A stretch of 64,000 bases of DNA, taken from contig NC_069658.1 in the NCBI RefSeq assembly GCF_027244095.1, positions 261,276,687 to 261,340,686 on the forward strand, written 5' to 3'. The notes below the pieces were generated by a model. It was not told the origin of the DNA and did no database searches. It worked only from the letters and a program-made list of their open reading frames with translations. The stretch comes from Hemicordylus capensis. Its lineage: Eukaryota; Chordata; Lepidosauria; Squamata; Cordylidae. Position 1 is the first letter of the stretch, and each line of letters starts with the position of its first letter. Positions 21,801 through 35,100 of this stretch are shown here, one piece after another. The position numbers and the translations under genes are program-made.

Positions 21801-24800
21801 GACTTACGTTAGTCATGACGAACTTGTCTCATCGTTTTTACTGATGCTTAAATCACAACTAACTAGTCTGGCTGCTGCCCATCATTTTGAAATGTAAGTT
21901 GCTTTGAAGGCCTTTATAGGCAGGAAAGTGACCTCAAAAGGATTAATATAAAGACATGTGTCTGCCCCAGCTGAAATCCTTCACCTAATATAAAGTTCTC
22001 AAGGAGGCACTGAGTTTGTCTCTGTAAAAAAAATCAAACAAAAAACCACCCAAGAAGCTGCCTTATGGTCTAAGAACCCCAGTATTTTCTTCATGGACTG
22101 GCTGTCATTCTGCAGGGTCTCCAGCAACAAGCCTAGTGATCTAAGACCCCTTTACTGCAAGAGACTGAACTATACCAGCCGTGGGAAGAAGGCAGATCTG
22201 ATTTATGGTTGGCATAGGTTTCTGAATCCTAAATGTTTAACGAAAAAGGCATTTGGTTGCTGCAATGAAGAAAACTTGGTGGAAAACCAAGAGTGGTTTT
22301 TTGTGTGGAAGGACTGAGCTCAATTCTGGTACTGAACATAAATCTTGTGCTGCACATTTGCTCAGAGTAACCCTTTTATTTTATTCTAAGGACATTCCAG
22401 CCCAGTGATCTGCTATTTTGCACCCAGCACTGGCTGGTGGGCTTGAGGATTCTAGTGAAAAAAGCACATCCCACAAGCCTGAAGTCCATCCACCCCTGCT
22501 TTACAGAGGCAAACCACTTTATATAAGAAACCATTTGCACACAGGCTTATCACTTGATGACTGAAAAAGCAGTAACTTGGATGTGGGAATAGGCCATCAC
22601 AGATCTAACAACACAGACAGAACTTTCGAATCAGCAAAGGTCACCACACAACTGCAATAGTTATCAATTGAGTCAGTTCCGACAGTGAAAGAATGTGCAA
22701 AACAGCCCCCCGTAGCTTACTGTGATAATGGGATAAAAATCATTTTTGCATTTTGTACATGAGAATTGCTATAGAAACAGCACATAATTATACCCTCCAG
22801 TTACTCATCCCATTACTGAAGAGAAACCTGGAATCCAGTTGCCCACCTAGCCTAACCTCATTCCCTTTCCCAGGATTCCTGGCTCCAAGGTCCTGTAATG
22901 CAACGCCTCACAGAATTCCCACTCCCATTTCTTTTTCATGAGCTTTTACCTGCTGCTGCCTGACAACGAGGGAGGGAAAGATGAGGCCAGGGCAGTCACA
23001 CAGCTTGACTGTGGGTGTCAGGAAGTAGGTCTGGAAATATTTGGTATGACCTGGAGTGCGGGAGACGCTCACAACCTTGTGGCCTACCAGTCCATTGATG
23101 AGCGAGGACTTGCCCACGTTGGGGAAGCCTGTGGAGTGGAAGAGCAGAGCAATGGAGACAGAGTCAGAAGCTGGATGGAACTTTAGGGCTCTGCCAATCA
23201 GAGCCACTCTTTAGAAAGCAAATTTTCTTTCTCCAAGCCTACCATCTAGCTAAGCCATTGCTGTTATTTACTACTTAAGCCATGCCATCTGTGTATATGG
23301 TACTTTACAGCCAACACAGACAGGTCCCAAAGAAGGAGGAGGAGGAGGGAGGAATGGTGCTTATTGCTCAGAAAGGTTCCAATGCATTTTGAGGTAGAAA
23401 TCTCTTCCACAGGGGAAATTGTGCACAAATATAGATAGAAAACTTTGGAAAGAAGTGTTCTATCTTTATTTGTGCACAATTTCAAACCAGTGTTCCACCC
23501 AATTGTCTTCATCCATACATGGAATGAGTTTTGTTCTGGGCAGCAGGATCGTGTGTCAGAACGTTTTGGAGCAATAAGCTACTGTTGCACCATTCTTCCT
23601 TCTTCCCATCCATTTTGGTTTGGTGCCATCCCTGTTGTCTATTTTCCTGCTCTCAAGGACCTTACAAGCTAAAACAGGCAGTCAAGAAACAACAGGAGGA
23701 GGAAGAGACATGGGTAGGGAAGGAAAGTTGTGGGCAAAACCTGTTACATGTTATAGAGGGTCCGCCCGGCTGCTAACACGAGACATGGGTCTCCCTGAAA
23801 ATTACCCCCTGCCACCAAGTAGACTTCTAGGCATTTGGCCGAGTCTACAGTAGCCCTTCAAACCTCTGCCACCAAAAACAAACCTTGGTAGAATGGTAAG
23901 GCCTACAGGTGTGGGGTGGAGTAAACAGAAGCTACAATTTTTCTTTTAAAGATAAACCAGTAATCTGACTTCGTAATTAGTTCAATTTAAATTTAAAGTT
24001 GTTACTCAAGTTCAGTACAAAAAAAAACCCATCAACCAAAAGAGCATAAAGGAGAAAAGAAAGGGGGGGGGGGCGGACAACATATTCACTAACCTAACTT
24101 AAACTGGTCCCTAACAGAGTTCTCTGCAGTCACCTGCTTGTTCCTTCTGCAGCTTCAAGTCTCAGTCACTTTTATCAGCCTGAGGTTAAATCCAGACTGG
24201 TGGTTCTGCTATTAGTGCCCTTCAGAGAGACTCTCCTCTCTCTAGTGATTTTCAGCTATTGCTTGTGATGTCAAGACTGAACCACACTGATTCTTCTTCT
24301 GAGTCACAGAGCTCTGCACAGCACTCCACTGCACCAACTCTGCCTTCTTGACCGCTTGGCTCTGTCTCTGACTTCTTCCAGGACTCTTCCAACTCTGACT
24401 AATTCTCTGCTAAAGCAGCCGCCTATATATACACGAATTGTTCTAACTGTTCTTTTCAAGCCATCCAATCCTCACAACACAAAGTTCCCTCCATTTTTCA
24501 AAATTTCCCTTCCCTCCAAAATTAAGCTGTCAAACAGTTCTTTCTCAATGTGAAACTAAAAAACAGCAGGCATGAACTTCTGACCCTGCCAGGTTTTCTC
24601 CTTCTTCAGGCACAGGGATTTGCAAGCATATTAACACATACTATTGACAATAATGAAGAGGTTTGTGCCTCATTCTTTCACACATGTTCATAAAGCTGGA
24701 TTACATTTGGGATTAATCCAATCCTTTCTTGGGGGAGGTGTTCCAGAAGGTGGTGCTGGAGGACCTCTGCTCGACTCTTTGGTCTCTGGGGCCCCAGAAG

Positions 24801-27800
24801 TATTGTCCCCCATGCTGTTTAACATCTATATGAAACTGCTGGGAGAGGTCACCAGGAGGTTTGGACGGAAGTGTCAGCAATATGCAGATGACACTCAGCT
24901 CTACCTTTCTCTGACATCAGATCCTAGGGAAGCAGTGAGAACTGGGGACTGGAGGTGGTTATGGGCTAGCAAACTGAGGTTAAATCCAGACAAGGTGGAG
25001 GTACTGCTGGTCAGTAGAAGAGCCAATTGGGACAGGGTGATTCAAACAGCTCCGAACGGGGCTGTACATACTCCCCTTGAAAGCACAAGTGTGCAGCTTG
25101 GAGGTGTTGCTGGACCTGGCTCTGCTTCTGGATGCCCAGGTGGATGCCCAGGGGTGGCTTCACTCAACATCGGCTAGCGCACCAGCTGTATCCCTTTCTT
25201 GAGAAGGCAGGACTGGCCACAGTTACCCATGCCTTAGTCACATCACGGCTGGATTACTGCAATGTGCTTTACGTGGGGCTGCCCTTGAAGAAGAATATTT
25301 GGAAGCTTCGGTTGGTGCAGAATGCAGCTGCCGGGTTCTCTCTGGAACTGCTCACTCAGGGCATATTACACCTATTCTGAAAGAGCTGAATTAGCTGCCA
25401 ATTTGTTTTGGATCCATTTCAAGGTGCTGGTTATTTATTTTAAAGCCCTTAAGAGTTTGGGCCCTGGATATTTGGACTGCCTGTTCCCCAAGGGTTTCTG
25501 CCCGCCCCAAGGTTGTCAGAGGGACCTTTGCTCCATGTGCCAACACTGAGAGAGGTTAAATTGTCGTGCACATGGGACAGGGCCTTCTCTGATGTTGCCC
25601 CCAGGCTCTGGAATGCTCTCCCACCGAACGTTTGCTCTTTGACATCTGTGGCTGCTTAAAAAAACAACTAAAGACCTTTTTGTTTGTTCAGGCTTTTATC
25701 CCTTAGGGGCAGTTGAGTCTCTCAGCTTTCCTGCTTCTGTCTTTTCTATGGTTGTTGTTTTGGTGTTTTATGGTTTTACTGTTTAATTGATTTTAAGGTT
25801 ATAAATGTGATTTTTATGGAGTTTTATTGTATTTTAACTTTTGAAAACTGCCTCGGGATGTCTTATGAAAGGCAGAATAAAAACAGAATGAACAAAGATA
25901 AACCAAAAACCGTATGGAAAATGTAGGTTTTGAGGAAGGAAGAGAGGTGGCATAAGTTCAAAACAGGCAGTTTCACACATAGAAAGCATGAAGGGAGAAT
26001 GGGCGGAGTCATTTAAGGGAGCAGAAGACCTTCAGACCATTAAGGGTGGTAGAGCTAGAGGAGCAGAAGGCTTGGGCAGGGATATGAAGAGAAACAAGGG
26101 CTGGCAAACAGGGTGGGGTAAGGCTGTGGATGGCTTTAACAATGACAAGGCATTTGTGATGGATATGGAGAAATGGGAAGGGAAGGCAGCAAAGGGATCT
26201 GAGAAGGAGTACACCGCTGTATGTAGTACACCGCTCTGGGCTCCTTGGAGGAAGAGCAGGATATAAATGTAATAACAACAACAACAACAACATTCAGCCA
26301 TCCTAGGTCCTTGGGAAGGGCTCGATGTCCGGATAAAACAAACCAGTCAATAACACCTGTCTGACTGTGTAAATAAATAAATTAAGAAGAAGTAGTAGTA
26401 ATAGTAGTAGTAGTAGTAGTTTCCTTAGGATCTTGGGAGGAAGGGTGGGGTGAAAATGAAACAAACCTTTCTTATTGCTGCTTTCCTTTGCCTGAGCAGG
26501 ACTGACTAGTCTTTGTACTGTTCCTCTTTTGGTCCTATAGATACTTGGGAGGAGGCACCACTGAACACAATGGGACTTACTTCTGCATAAGCATGCATAG
26601 GATGCTGCTGCAAGCAAGTCACTTTAAAAACACACTGTCTCCAAAACTAGCCACAGACAAGGAAGATACTGCGATGATGGAGTTTGTCATACCTCTAACC
26701 AGCAGATGGTGCTTAACTATTTCCTGGCTGCTTTGTATGTCACCACTGTTACTCTGTCCTAAGAAGGATCTGGATGTTTGAGCATATTCTAGCAGAGAGG
26801 TTCCCAACCTTGAGTCCCCAGAAGTTGTTGGACTACAACTCCCATCATCTCCAGTCACAATGGAACTGTGCCTGGGAATGATGGGAGTTGTAGTTCAATA
26901 ACAACTGGGGACTCATGGTTGGGAACCCCTCCACTAGTAGGCATGCTTTGAGGGTAACTTGGTAGTCATTACTTCTTGCATTACAATATTATCAAATGCA
27001 TCTCCATTATGGATTCTTGCTATATGGCTTGTCTCCTTTTCCTCCAGCAGAGGGCAAACTCACCTACACAGCCTACTGTAAGGACTCCATCCTTGTAGAG
27101 TTCATGGGAAGGTCCCCCAGGCTCCATAGCCACATCTGAATGGTGCTCTACTAGTACTGCTGCCTCTTCCTCGTCTTCCTCTTCCTCCGAGTCCTCCGAG
27201 TCCTCAAGCGGCAGGTGGGCACTGGCTGCATCCCGCTCAATTTTCTCCTTCCAGCTGCTCAAGTCCACTGGAGTGACAATGAAAAACCAAAAAAGAAACC
27301 ACAATGGCCAGACCTCAAAACCAGTTTCAGCTAGCAATCCTAGGCATGCTTACTTGGAGTAAAGACCCACTGAAATAAATAGGACTTGTTCCCAAGTAAA
27401 CAGGAAGCAAACAGATGAGGTCCTCTTGCACATCCTGTTGCCACTAGTGGTTCAGCTGGCTCTGATGCACAAAAGCGCTTTCTCTGCTGGGGCATCTAGC
27501 CTATGGAACTCCCTGCCTGGAGAGGCTGCTTTGTCTCCCTCTCTCCCAGCAACCCACAGATTCTTGAAACATTTCTAATTTTGCTAAACATTTAATTTGA
27601 TTCAATTTGCTTCCTCTGCTGTGTTTCAGTTTATGCTTTCTGTGTTTTGTGTGTGTTTTGCACTATTTTTCGTTTGTTGTTTGAATTATCTTTACTGGGT
27701 TGCATCCTAATCTTTTGTGGAATGCTGCTCCGTCAAGTTCCTTCCATTTGTGCAAGGAGAGTGGCACTTTTGCAATGACTCTTCCCATGAGCAGAAGGAG

Positions 27801-29127
27801 CATCCAGTGCCGGAACAGTGCTCCGCAAAAGGTTAGGACAGGATTAATTGTTTATATTGGATGTTTACATAATGTTTGCCTTGAGTATCTCTTGTTAAGA
27901 GTGGAAAGGCAAGATATCCATTTTTTTAAATAAATAAATTGGGCCTCATGTATACCACATTGCACTATTTCATTCTACATACACAATCTAGCTGGAGAGT
28001 ACTTCTAAGCATGTACACAGTGCTTCCCCCTCAACCCAAGCTTTCACAGTCATTTCCCAATCATTTGGACTAAAGAGAGAAGGCTTGTGGGTCAAATCAT
28101 GTGGCTTCCAAGCAGCCTTGAACACTGGTGATTCTCTCTCTTGCTCTCAGTCTCACACTCTCACACACACGCATGCACACACAGACATACGCACGGACAC
28201 CATTAAAAGAAGAATGCTCACCAGAAGCATTTTATCTCTGGGTTAAACAAACTCTGCGGGCAAAGTCAAGAACTCAGAGATCCTGAAAATACTAAAACAG
28301 TGCAGGAGATAGTAACAAAATGGAATGACCCACACTGAGTGATACATGCAGCCTTACCATTTCCAGCAGTAATGCTTCTGCAGGCATTCAGCAGCTGCTC
28401 AGGTCCCATGGCTGTGCTCCAGCCCTTTCGCCGCTTCCTGCGTTTCTTAAACACTGACAGGAGAGAACATTCAGAAGATCAAGTTTGGGAGCCAGGACTT
28501 CTGGGTACTATCACTAAGTATGGAACATAGGAAGCTGCCTTATACTGAGTCAGACCATTGGTCCATCTAGCTCTGTATTGTCTACACAGACTGGCAGCGG
28601 CTCCTCTAAAGTTATAGGCAGGAGTCTCTCTCAGCCCTCTCTTGGAGATGCCAGGGAGGGAACTTGGAACCTTCTGCTTGCAAGTGCTCTTCTCAGAGCA
28701 GCTCCATCCCCTGAGGGGATATCTTACAGTGCTCACACATGTCTCTGCATTCAAATGCAACAGGGTGGACCCTGAGTAGCAAAGGGGACAATTCATGCTT
28801 GCTACCACAAAAACAGCTCTCCTCCCCTATGGAAGAAGTAAGGGGCCTAGTGGGATAGATCAGGGGAAGCAGAGGGGTGAGCCAGAACTCCTGTTCCAAA
28901 GGATGGCTGGATCTAACAGAAACAGGAAACCAAACCAGCACCTTTCACTTTCATCACAAAAAAAGTGAATACCACTGCCTCCAAGAACACCTGTGTGACA
29001 CCACCTCTCATTTCCTTCAAATCTCCCACAAAGCCCACCTTTTTAAAATAAACCTTTAGTTTAACAAGTATATTATTTTTTCTATGTAATCTTTGAACTC
29101 TTCCTCATGGAAAAGTGGTGTATATAC

Positions 29128-29168
<41 letters not shown>

Positions 29169-32100
29169 GAGGAGGAGCCGCCACAGTAACTAAGCCAATG
29201 TTCAAATAGACGCATACTCTTCCCCTTCCAAAGGGGTCTTTGTTGGTTTTGCTGCAACAGAGCAGGAGTCTTGCAGCACCAAACCATTTATTGCTTTTGT
29301 GGAGTAGAGCCCACCTCACCAGATACCCGAAGTGTTCTCCTTAGTACACAGATGCACATATATGTTTGAAATCTGAATATATAGCTCGGTACACATATGT
29401 CTGAACTGGCCCACAGGAGCTATGAACTCAACCCTGCACACCTGAGGTAGCTGCCCTGGGAGTTAAGAACTCTTTTCAATCCACTGCAGCCTCTAAGCCC
29501 CATACCTGCACTGGGATCCTGGTCTTGTTGAGGGTAAGAGGTGAAACAGACCACATGCACATCAGGGAACCGGCTTTTAAAATAGTGCTTCCAGGCCACC
29601 ACCAGTGCAGGTGGTGCCAGGTCAATCTTGTTCAGTACAAGGATGAGGCTTCTTTTCATCTGCTTGGTCACAAAGTCATAAAGGGCTGGAGAAAAGTTGA
29701 TCACCTGGGTAAAAAGAGTCGGGAAAGGAGAGGGAAGCCAAGTTACATCAGTGGTCCCTCGTGATAAAGACTGGAAATCTGGACAACGTACAATTCTAAG
29801 CTTTGGCTTTGGCAAGTAAAGGGTTTGTGTGCTTTCCCCTCCCTTTCTCTCCTGCATGAGAGGAAGAAATTTAAAATTTTCTGCTTCCATCTTTGAATAA
29901 AAGCAGGTTTCCTAACTGTAACTGTAGTTCTTCACATGGTCTTCTATGCATTCACATTTGGGTTATACGCCTGTGCAGAGCCAGGTATGACAGGCCAGGG
30001 AGATGGCCTCCTTTATCCAGGCCAACAGTCTCCAAGTAGAGATGGAGAGACCCACAGACAGTTCTGCTTAGATGACAAACAGTGTAGTGGTCTTACGAAA
30101 CGACCTTGTCCTGTCTGTGCAGAATGCAAGGGCCCTGTCAACATCCAAGGAGTGGTACACCCTGTCTACCCTCCAGTGCCGGGTTTAGGAAAAACAGAAG
30201 CAGGCACAGGTCCTGCGATATGTGAAAATCTGAGGCCACTTTGGGAAGGAAGGAGATGACTGGGCATAACGTGACCTTGTCCTTATGGAAAACAAGGTGC
30301 GGAGAATCACAATGCAGGGCTTTCCGAAGCAGGCTGACTCTCCAAACCGTAACAGTGACTAAGAACGTGGTCTTGAGATACAGGAGTTTCAGGCTGCACA
30401 GGGCCATGGGCTCAAAGGGTTGATGCATTAACTTGGTTAGGAGCAGTTGTAGGTCGCAAGGGGGTGACAGCTTGGGAGATAATGGAAACAAGTTTAACAA
30501 ACCTTTTAGAAACTTTTAAACTGTTGGGTCAGAGAAAAGACCCGAAACCTTATGGCTCGCTGCGAAGGCTCCCAAGTGGACTCTAGCTGAAGCGTGAGCC
30601 TGTCCTGCCTCCCATAAGGACAGCAAATACTCCAGAATGACTGGGACGGGGCCCACTCTGGAGGGACACCTCTACTCAAGGCGTATGTGCTGAATTTCTT
30701 CCACTTGGCGGCATGACATAAGAACATAAGAACAACCCTGCTGGATCAGGCCCATCTAGTCCAGCATCCCGTTTCGCACAGTGGACCACCAGATGCCGCT
30801 GGAAGCCACAGGCAGGAGTTGAGGGCAGGCCCTCTCTCCTGCTGTTACTCCCCCACAACTGGTACCCAGAGGCACCCCGCCCCCAAGGCTGGAGATGGCC
30901 TACAGCCCTCCGACTAGTAGCTGTCAATAGACCTCTCCATGAAATTATCCAAACCCCTCTTAAAGCCATCCAGGTTGTTGGCTGTCACCACATCTCATAG
31001 CAGAGAATTCCACAAGTTGATTATGCGTTGTGTGAAAAAATACTTCCGTTTGCTGGTCCTAGATTTCCTGGCAATCAGTTTCATGGGATGACCCCTGGTT
31101 CTAGTGTTATGGGAGAGGGAGAAGAATTTCTCTCTATCCACTTTCTCCACCCCATGCATGATTTTATAGACCTCTATCATGTCTCCCCGCAGTTGTCTTT
31201 TTTCTAAACTAAATAGCCCCAAGTGTTGTAGCCTAGCCTCATAAGAAAGATGCTCTAGGCCTTTGATCATCTTGGTTGCCCTCTTCTGCACCTTTTCCAG
31301 TTCTACAATGTCCTTTTTTAGATGTGGTGACCAGAATTGTACGCAGTACTCCAGGTGTGGCCGCACCATAGTTTTGTATAAGGGCATTATAATATTAGCC
31401 GTTTTATTTTCAATCCCCTTCCTAATGATTCCTAGCATGGAATTGGCCTTTTTTACAGCTGCCGCGCATTGAGTCGACACTTTCAATGAGCTGTCCACCA
31501 CGACCCCAAGATCCCTCTCCCGGTCAGTCACCAACAGCTCAGATCCCATCAGCATGTACTTGAAGCTGGGGTTCTTCGTCCCAATGTGTATCACTTTACA
31601 CTTGCCAACACTGAACCGCATTTGCCACTTTGTTGCCCACTCACCCATTTTGAAGAGATCCTTTTGGAGCTCTTCACAATCAGTTATGGATTTCACTACC
31701 CGAAAGAGTTTGGTATCATCTGCAAATCTGGCCACCTCGCTGCTTACCCCTACTTCTAGATCATTTATGAATAAATTAAAAAGCACTGGTCCCAGTGCAG
31801 ATCCCTGGGGGACCCCACTTCTTACTTCCCTCCATTGTGAAAACTCTCCATTTATACCTACCCTCTGTTTCCTGTCTTTCAACCAGTTAGCAATCCACAC
31901 ATGTACTTGTCCCCTTATCCCATGACTGCTAAGTTTCCTCAAGAGTCGTTGATGAGGAACTTTGTCAAAAGCTTTTTGGAAGTCGAGATATACGATGTCA
32001 ACTGGATCACCTTGCTCCACACACTTGTTGACACTCTCAAAGAACTCCAAAAGGTTGGTGAGGCAAGATTTACCTTTGTGAAACCCATGCTGGTTCACTC

Positions 32101-35100
32101 GCAGCAGGGCCTGTTCTTCTATGTGCTTTACAATTTTATCCTTGAGGATGCTTTCCATCAATTTGCCTGGAACTGATGTTAAGCTAACCGGCCTGTAATT
32201 TCCCAGATCACCCCCGGATCCCTTCTTGAAAATTGGTGTTACATTTGCTACCTTCCAGTCCTCTGGTACAGAACCTGATTGCAGGGATAAGTTATATATT
32301 TTAGCAAGGAAGTCGGCAATTTCACATTTGAGTTCTTTGAGGACTCTTGGATGGATACCATCCGGCCCTGGTGATTTGTTAGCTTTCAGTTTTTCCAGAC
32401 AGTTTAGACTATCATCTCTCGTTACTTCTATCTGGCTCAGTTCTTTAGCCGCCATCCCTGAAAAGCCTAGTTCAGGAACAGGTATATGCTCAGTATCCTC
32501 TGCCGTGAAGACGGACGCAAATAACTCATTTAGCTTCTCTGCAACCTCCATATCCTCCTTAATAATCCCTTTCACTCCCTCATTGTCTAATGGTCCAACT
32601 GCCTCCCTGGCAGGTTTCCTGCTTCTGATGTATTTAAAGAAGTTTTTGTTATTCCCCTTGATGCTTTTAGCTAAATGTTCCTCAAACTCTCTTTTCGCCT
32701 CCCTTATTGTCGCCTTGCATTTCTTTTGCCAGAGTTTGTGTTCCTTTCTGTTCTCTTCATTTGGACAGGCCTTCCAATTTCGGAAGGAAGTCTTCTTCCC
32801 TTTTATGGCTTCCTTGACAGTACCCGTTAGCCATGCTGGCATCTCCCTGGACTTAGTGGTACCTTTCCTCTTTTGGGGTATACAATCTAACTGAGCTTCT
32901 AGAATTGTGGTTTTGAGTAACTCCATGCATTCTGGAGTGAAGTGACTCTCCTGATTTTCCCTTTCAGCTTCCTTTTCACCATACTCCTCATTTTAGAGAA
33001 GTTTCCTCTTCTGAAATTCAAAATGTTTGCGTTAGACTTCCTTGGTGATTCTCTCCCCACATGTATGCTTAATTTGATGGCACTATGGTCACTGTTCCCT
33101 AAAGGGTTGATGACAATGACATCACGCACCAGGTGCTGGGTGCCACTCAGAATTATGTCCAAGGTTGCCTTCTCTCTGGTTGGTTCCAGGACCAACTGTT
33201 CTAGGGCACAGTCATTTAGCGTATCTAGAAATTTGACCTCTTTGTCCTGACCCGACTGTGAATTTACCCAGTCTATGTGTGGGTAGTTGAAGTCACCCAT
33301 GATTACAGCCTTGCCTCTCCTTGACGCCTCCCTGATTTCCTTTGAAAAATGACACCTTTGGGTGGAAGGTCATTTCAAGGCATCTAGGACCTGCTGGCCT
33401 TGTGTGTTGCAACCTACCTGCCCTGTATCTTCCAGATGGTCAGGCACAACAGTTGCAGATTGGGATGGGGTCTTATGCCCCTGTCCAGGGTCAAGAGGCG
33501 TGGAGTCAAGGGGACTCCACACCTCTTGACCTGTAGGTAAGTGTGATCGGACAGGTGCAGCAGAGTGGTGCACCAGGGTTGTGCCGGCCACCAGGGGTAA
33601 CTAAGGGAGCCTGTGCATTGCCTAGCATCAATTTCTGAATCACTTTGGAATCAGAGGAATCGGTGGAAATGCACATACCAGTTGTTCCCAGCTAAGAAGA
33701 AAGGCATCATCAGATGATCTTGGGTCCGTGTCAGCTCTGCTGCAGAACAGAGTGCATTTTGCATTGGTAAGCCATGGCAAAAAGGTCTAGGGTGGGGTTT
33801 CCTAACTTGCAAAACACTCAGTTCAGTACCCTGGGGTCTAAGGACCACTCATGAGAGAGGCAGTTCTGACAGCTGAGGGAGTCTGCCAGGGTGTTGGACT
33901 TTCCCTCTATGTGAACTACTAAGGGCCAAATCTTCTTGTGTGTGCACCAAGACTAAATTTGTAGAGAGAGAAGCATTAGTGGCCGAGATGCCATACTCCA
34001 CTGTTGACTGAGGTACGATCTTGCTGTCATGTTATCTGTGAGGATGAGAACTGGCTCGCCCCGAGCCAAGGCCAGAAAGCTCTCAGGGCAAGAAATATAT
34101 CCAGAAACACAAGGTAATTTATGTGCCTCTGGGGCTCTCTGTGAGTCCAGGTGTTGACAACCATGAGGTTCCTGAAGTGTGCTCCCCAGCCCTTTCTTGA
34201 GGCATCTGTTCTAGAAAGAGTTGGTGCAGGCTGCTGAAAATCGACTCTCCGTGGGAGACTGAGGCAATCGGTCCACCACTGTACCTCTGGTGATGCATTC
34301 AGGAGCTTACTCTGGTGGTGGCAGTGTGGTTTGAAGTTGTCTAGGAACCAGGATTGCAGAATCTGCATGTGAAGGAGTGCAAAGGGAATCACTGCTGTGG
34401 TTGGGGCCATCAACCCTAAGAGGCACTGCACAAGACATGCTGCATGCTTTTACAGAACCGATGTGCAGTATCCTGGACAGTTCGGTTCTTATGGTGAGGA
34501 AGATATGCCTTTTCACACTGGGAATCGAGAAAGACACCAAGAAAATCTATGGATTGGGAGGGTGACAGTACTGATTTCTTGTAATTTATTTGTAGGCCCA
34601 ATGAGTTCAGCAAACAGAGGGTAACTCTTATGTGAGTGAGCAGATGATGGTGTGAGGCGACCAGCAGCCAATCATCGATAAATAGGAAAACTGTCACCTC
34701 TTGAAGCCGCAGATGTGCTGCTACCACCACCATCCATTTTGTAAAAACGTGTGGGGCAGAGGCCAGCCCAAAGGGGAGGACAGTATACTAGTACATATGA
34801 TCACTGATACAAAACCTGCAGGGATGTGGAGCAATGGAAAGGTGAAAATAGGCATCCTTGAGGTTGATGGAGGCAAACCAGTTTTTCCTGGAAAGAAGAT
34901 GTAGAATGGTAGGGATTGTAGCCATGTGGAAACATCTGTAGCGAACAAAACTGTTGATGTTTTAGAGGCCTAAAACTGGTCTCAGTACTTTGGGATTGTA
35001 CAATACCTCGGAAAGAAGCCCCAGTCTTGATAAACTTCTTTGATGGCCCCTTTTGCACGCGAGATCATACTTTGTCCAGTAGGTGCAGTGGAACATAGGA

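Noticed and set aside
29105-29319. Isoleucine/serine homopolymer frames
   Set aside because: They are translations of the (GAT)n microsatellite.
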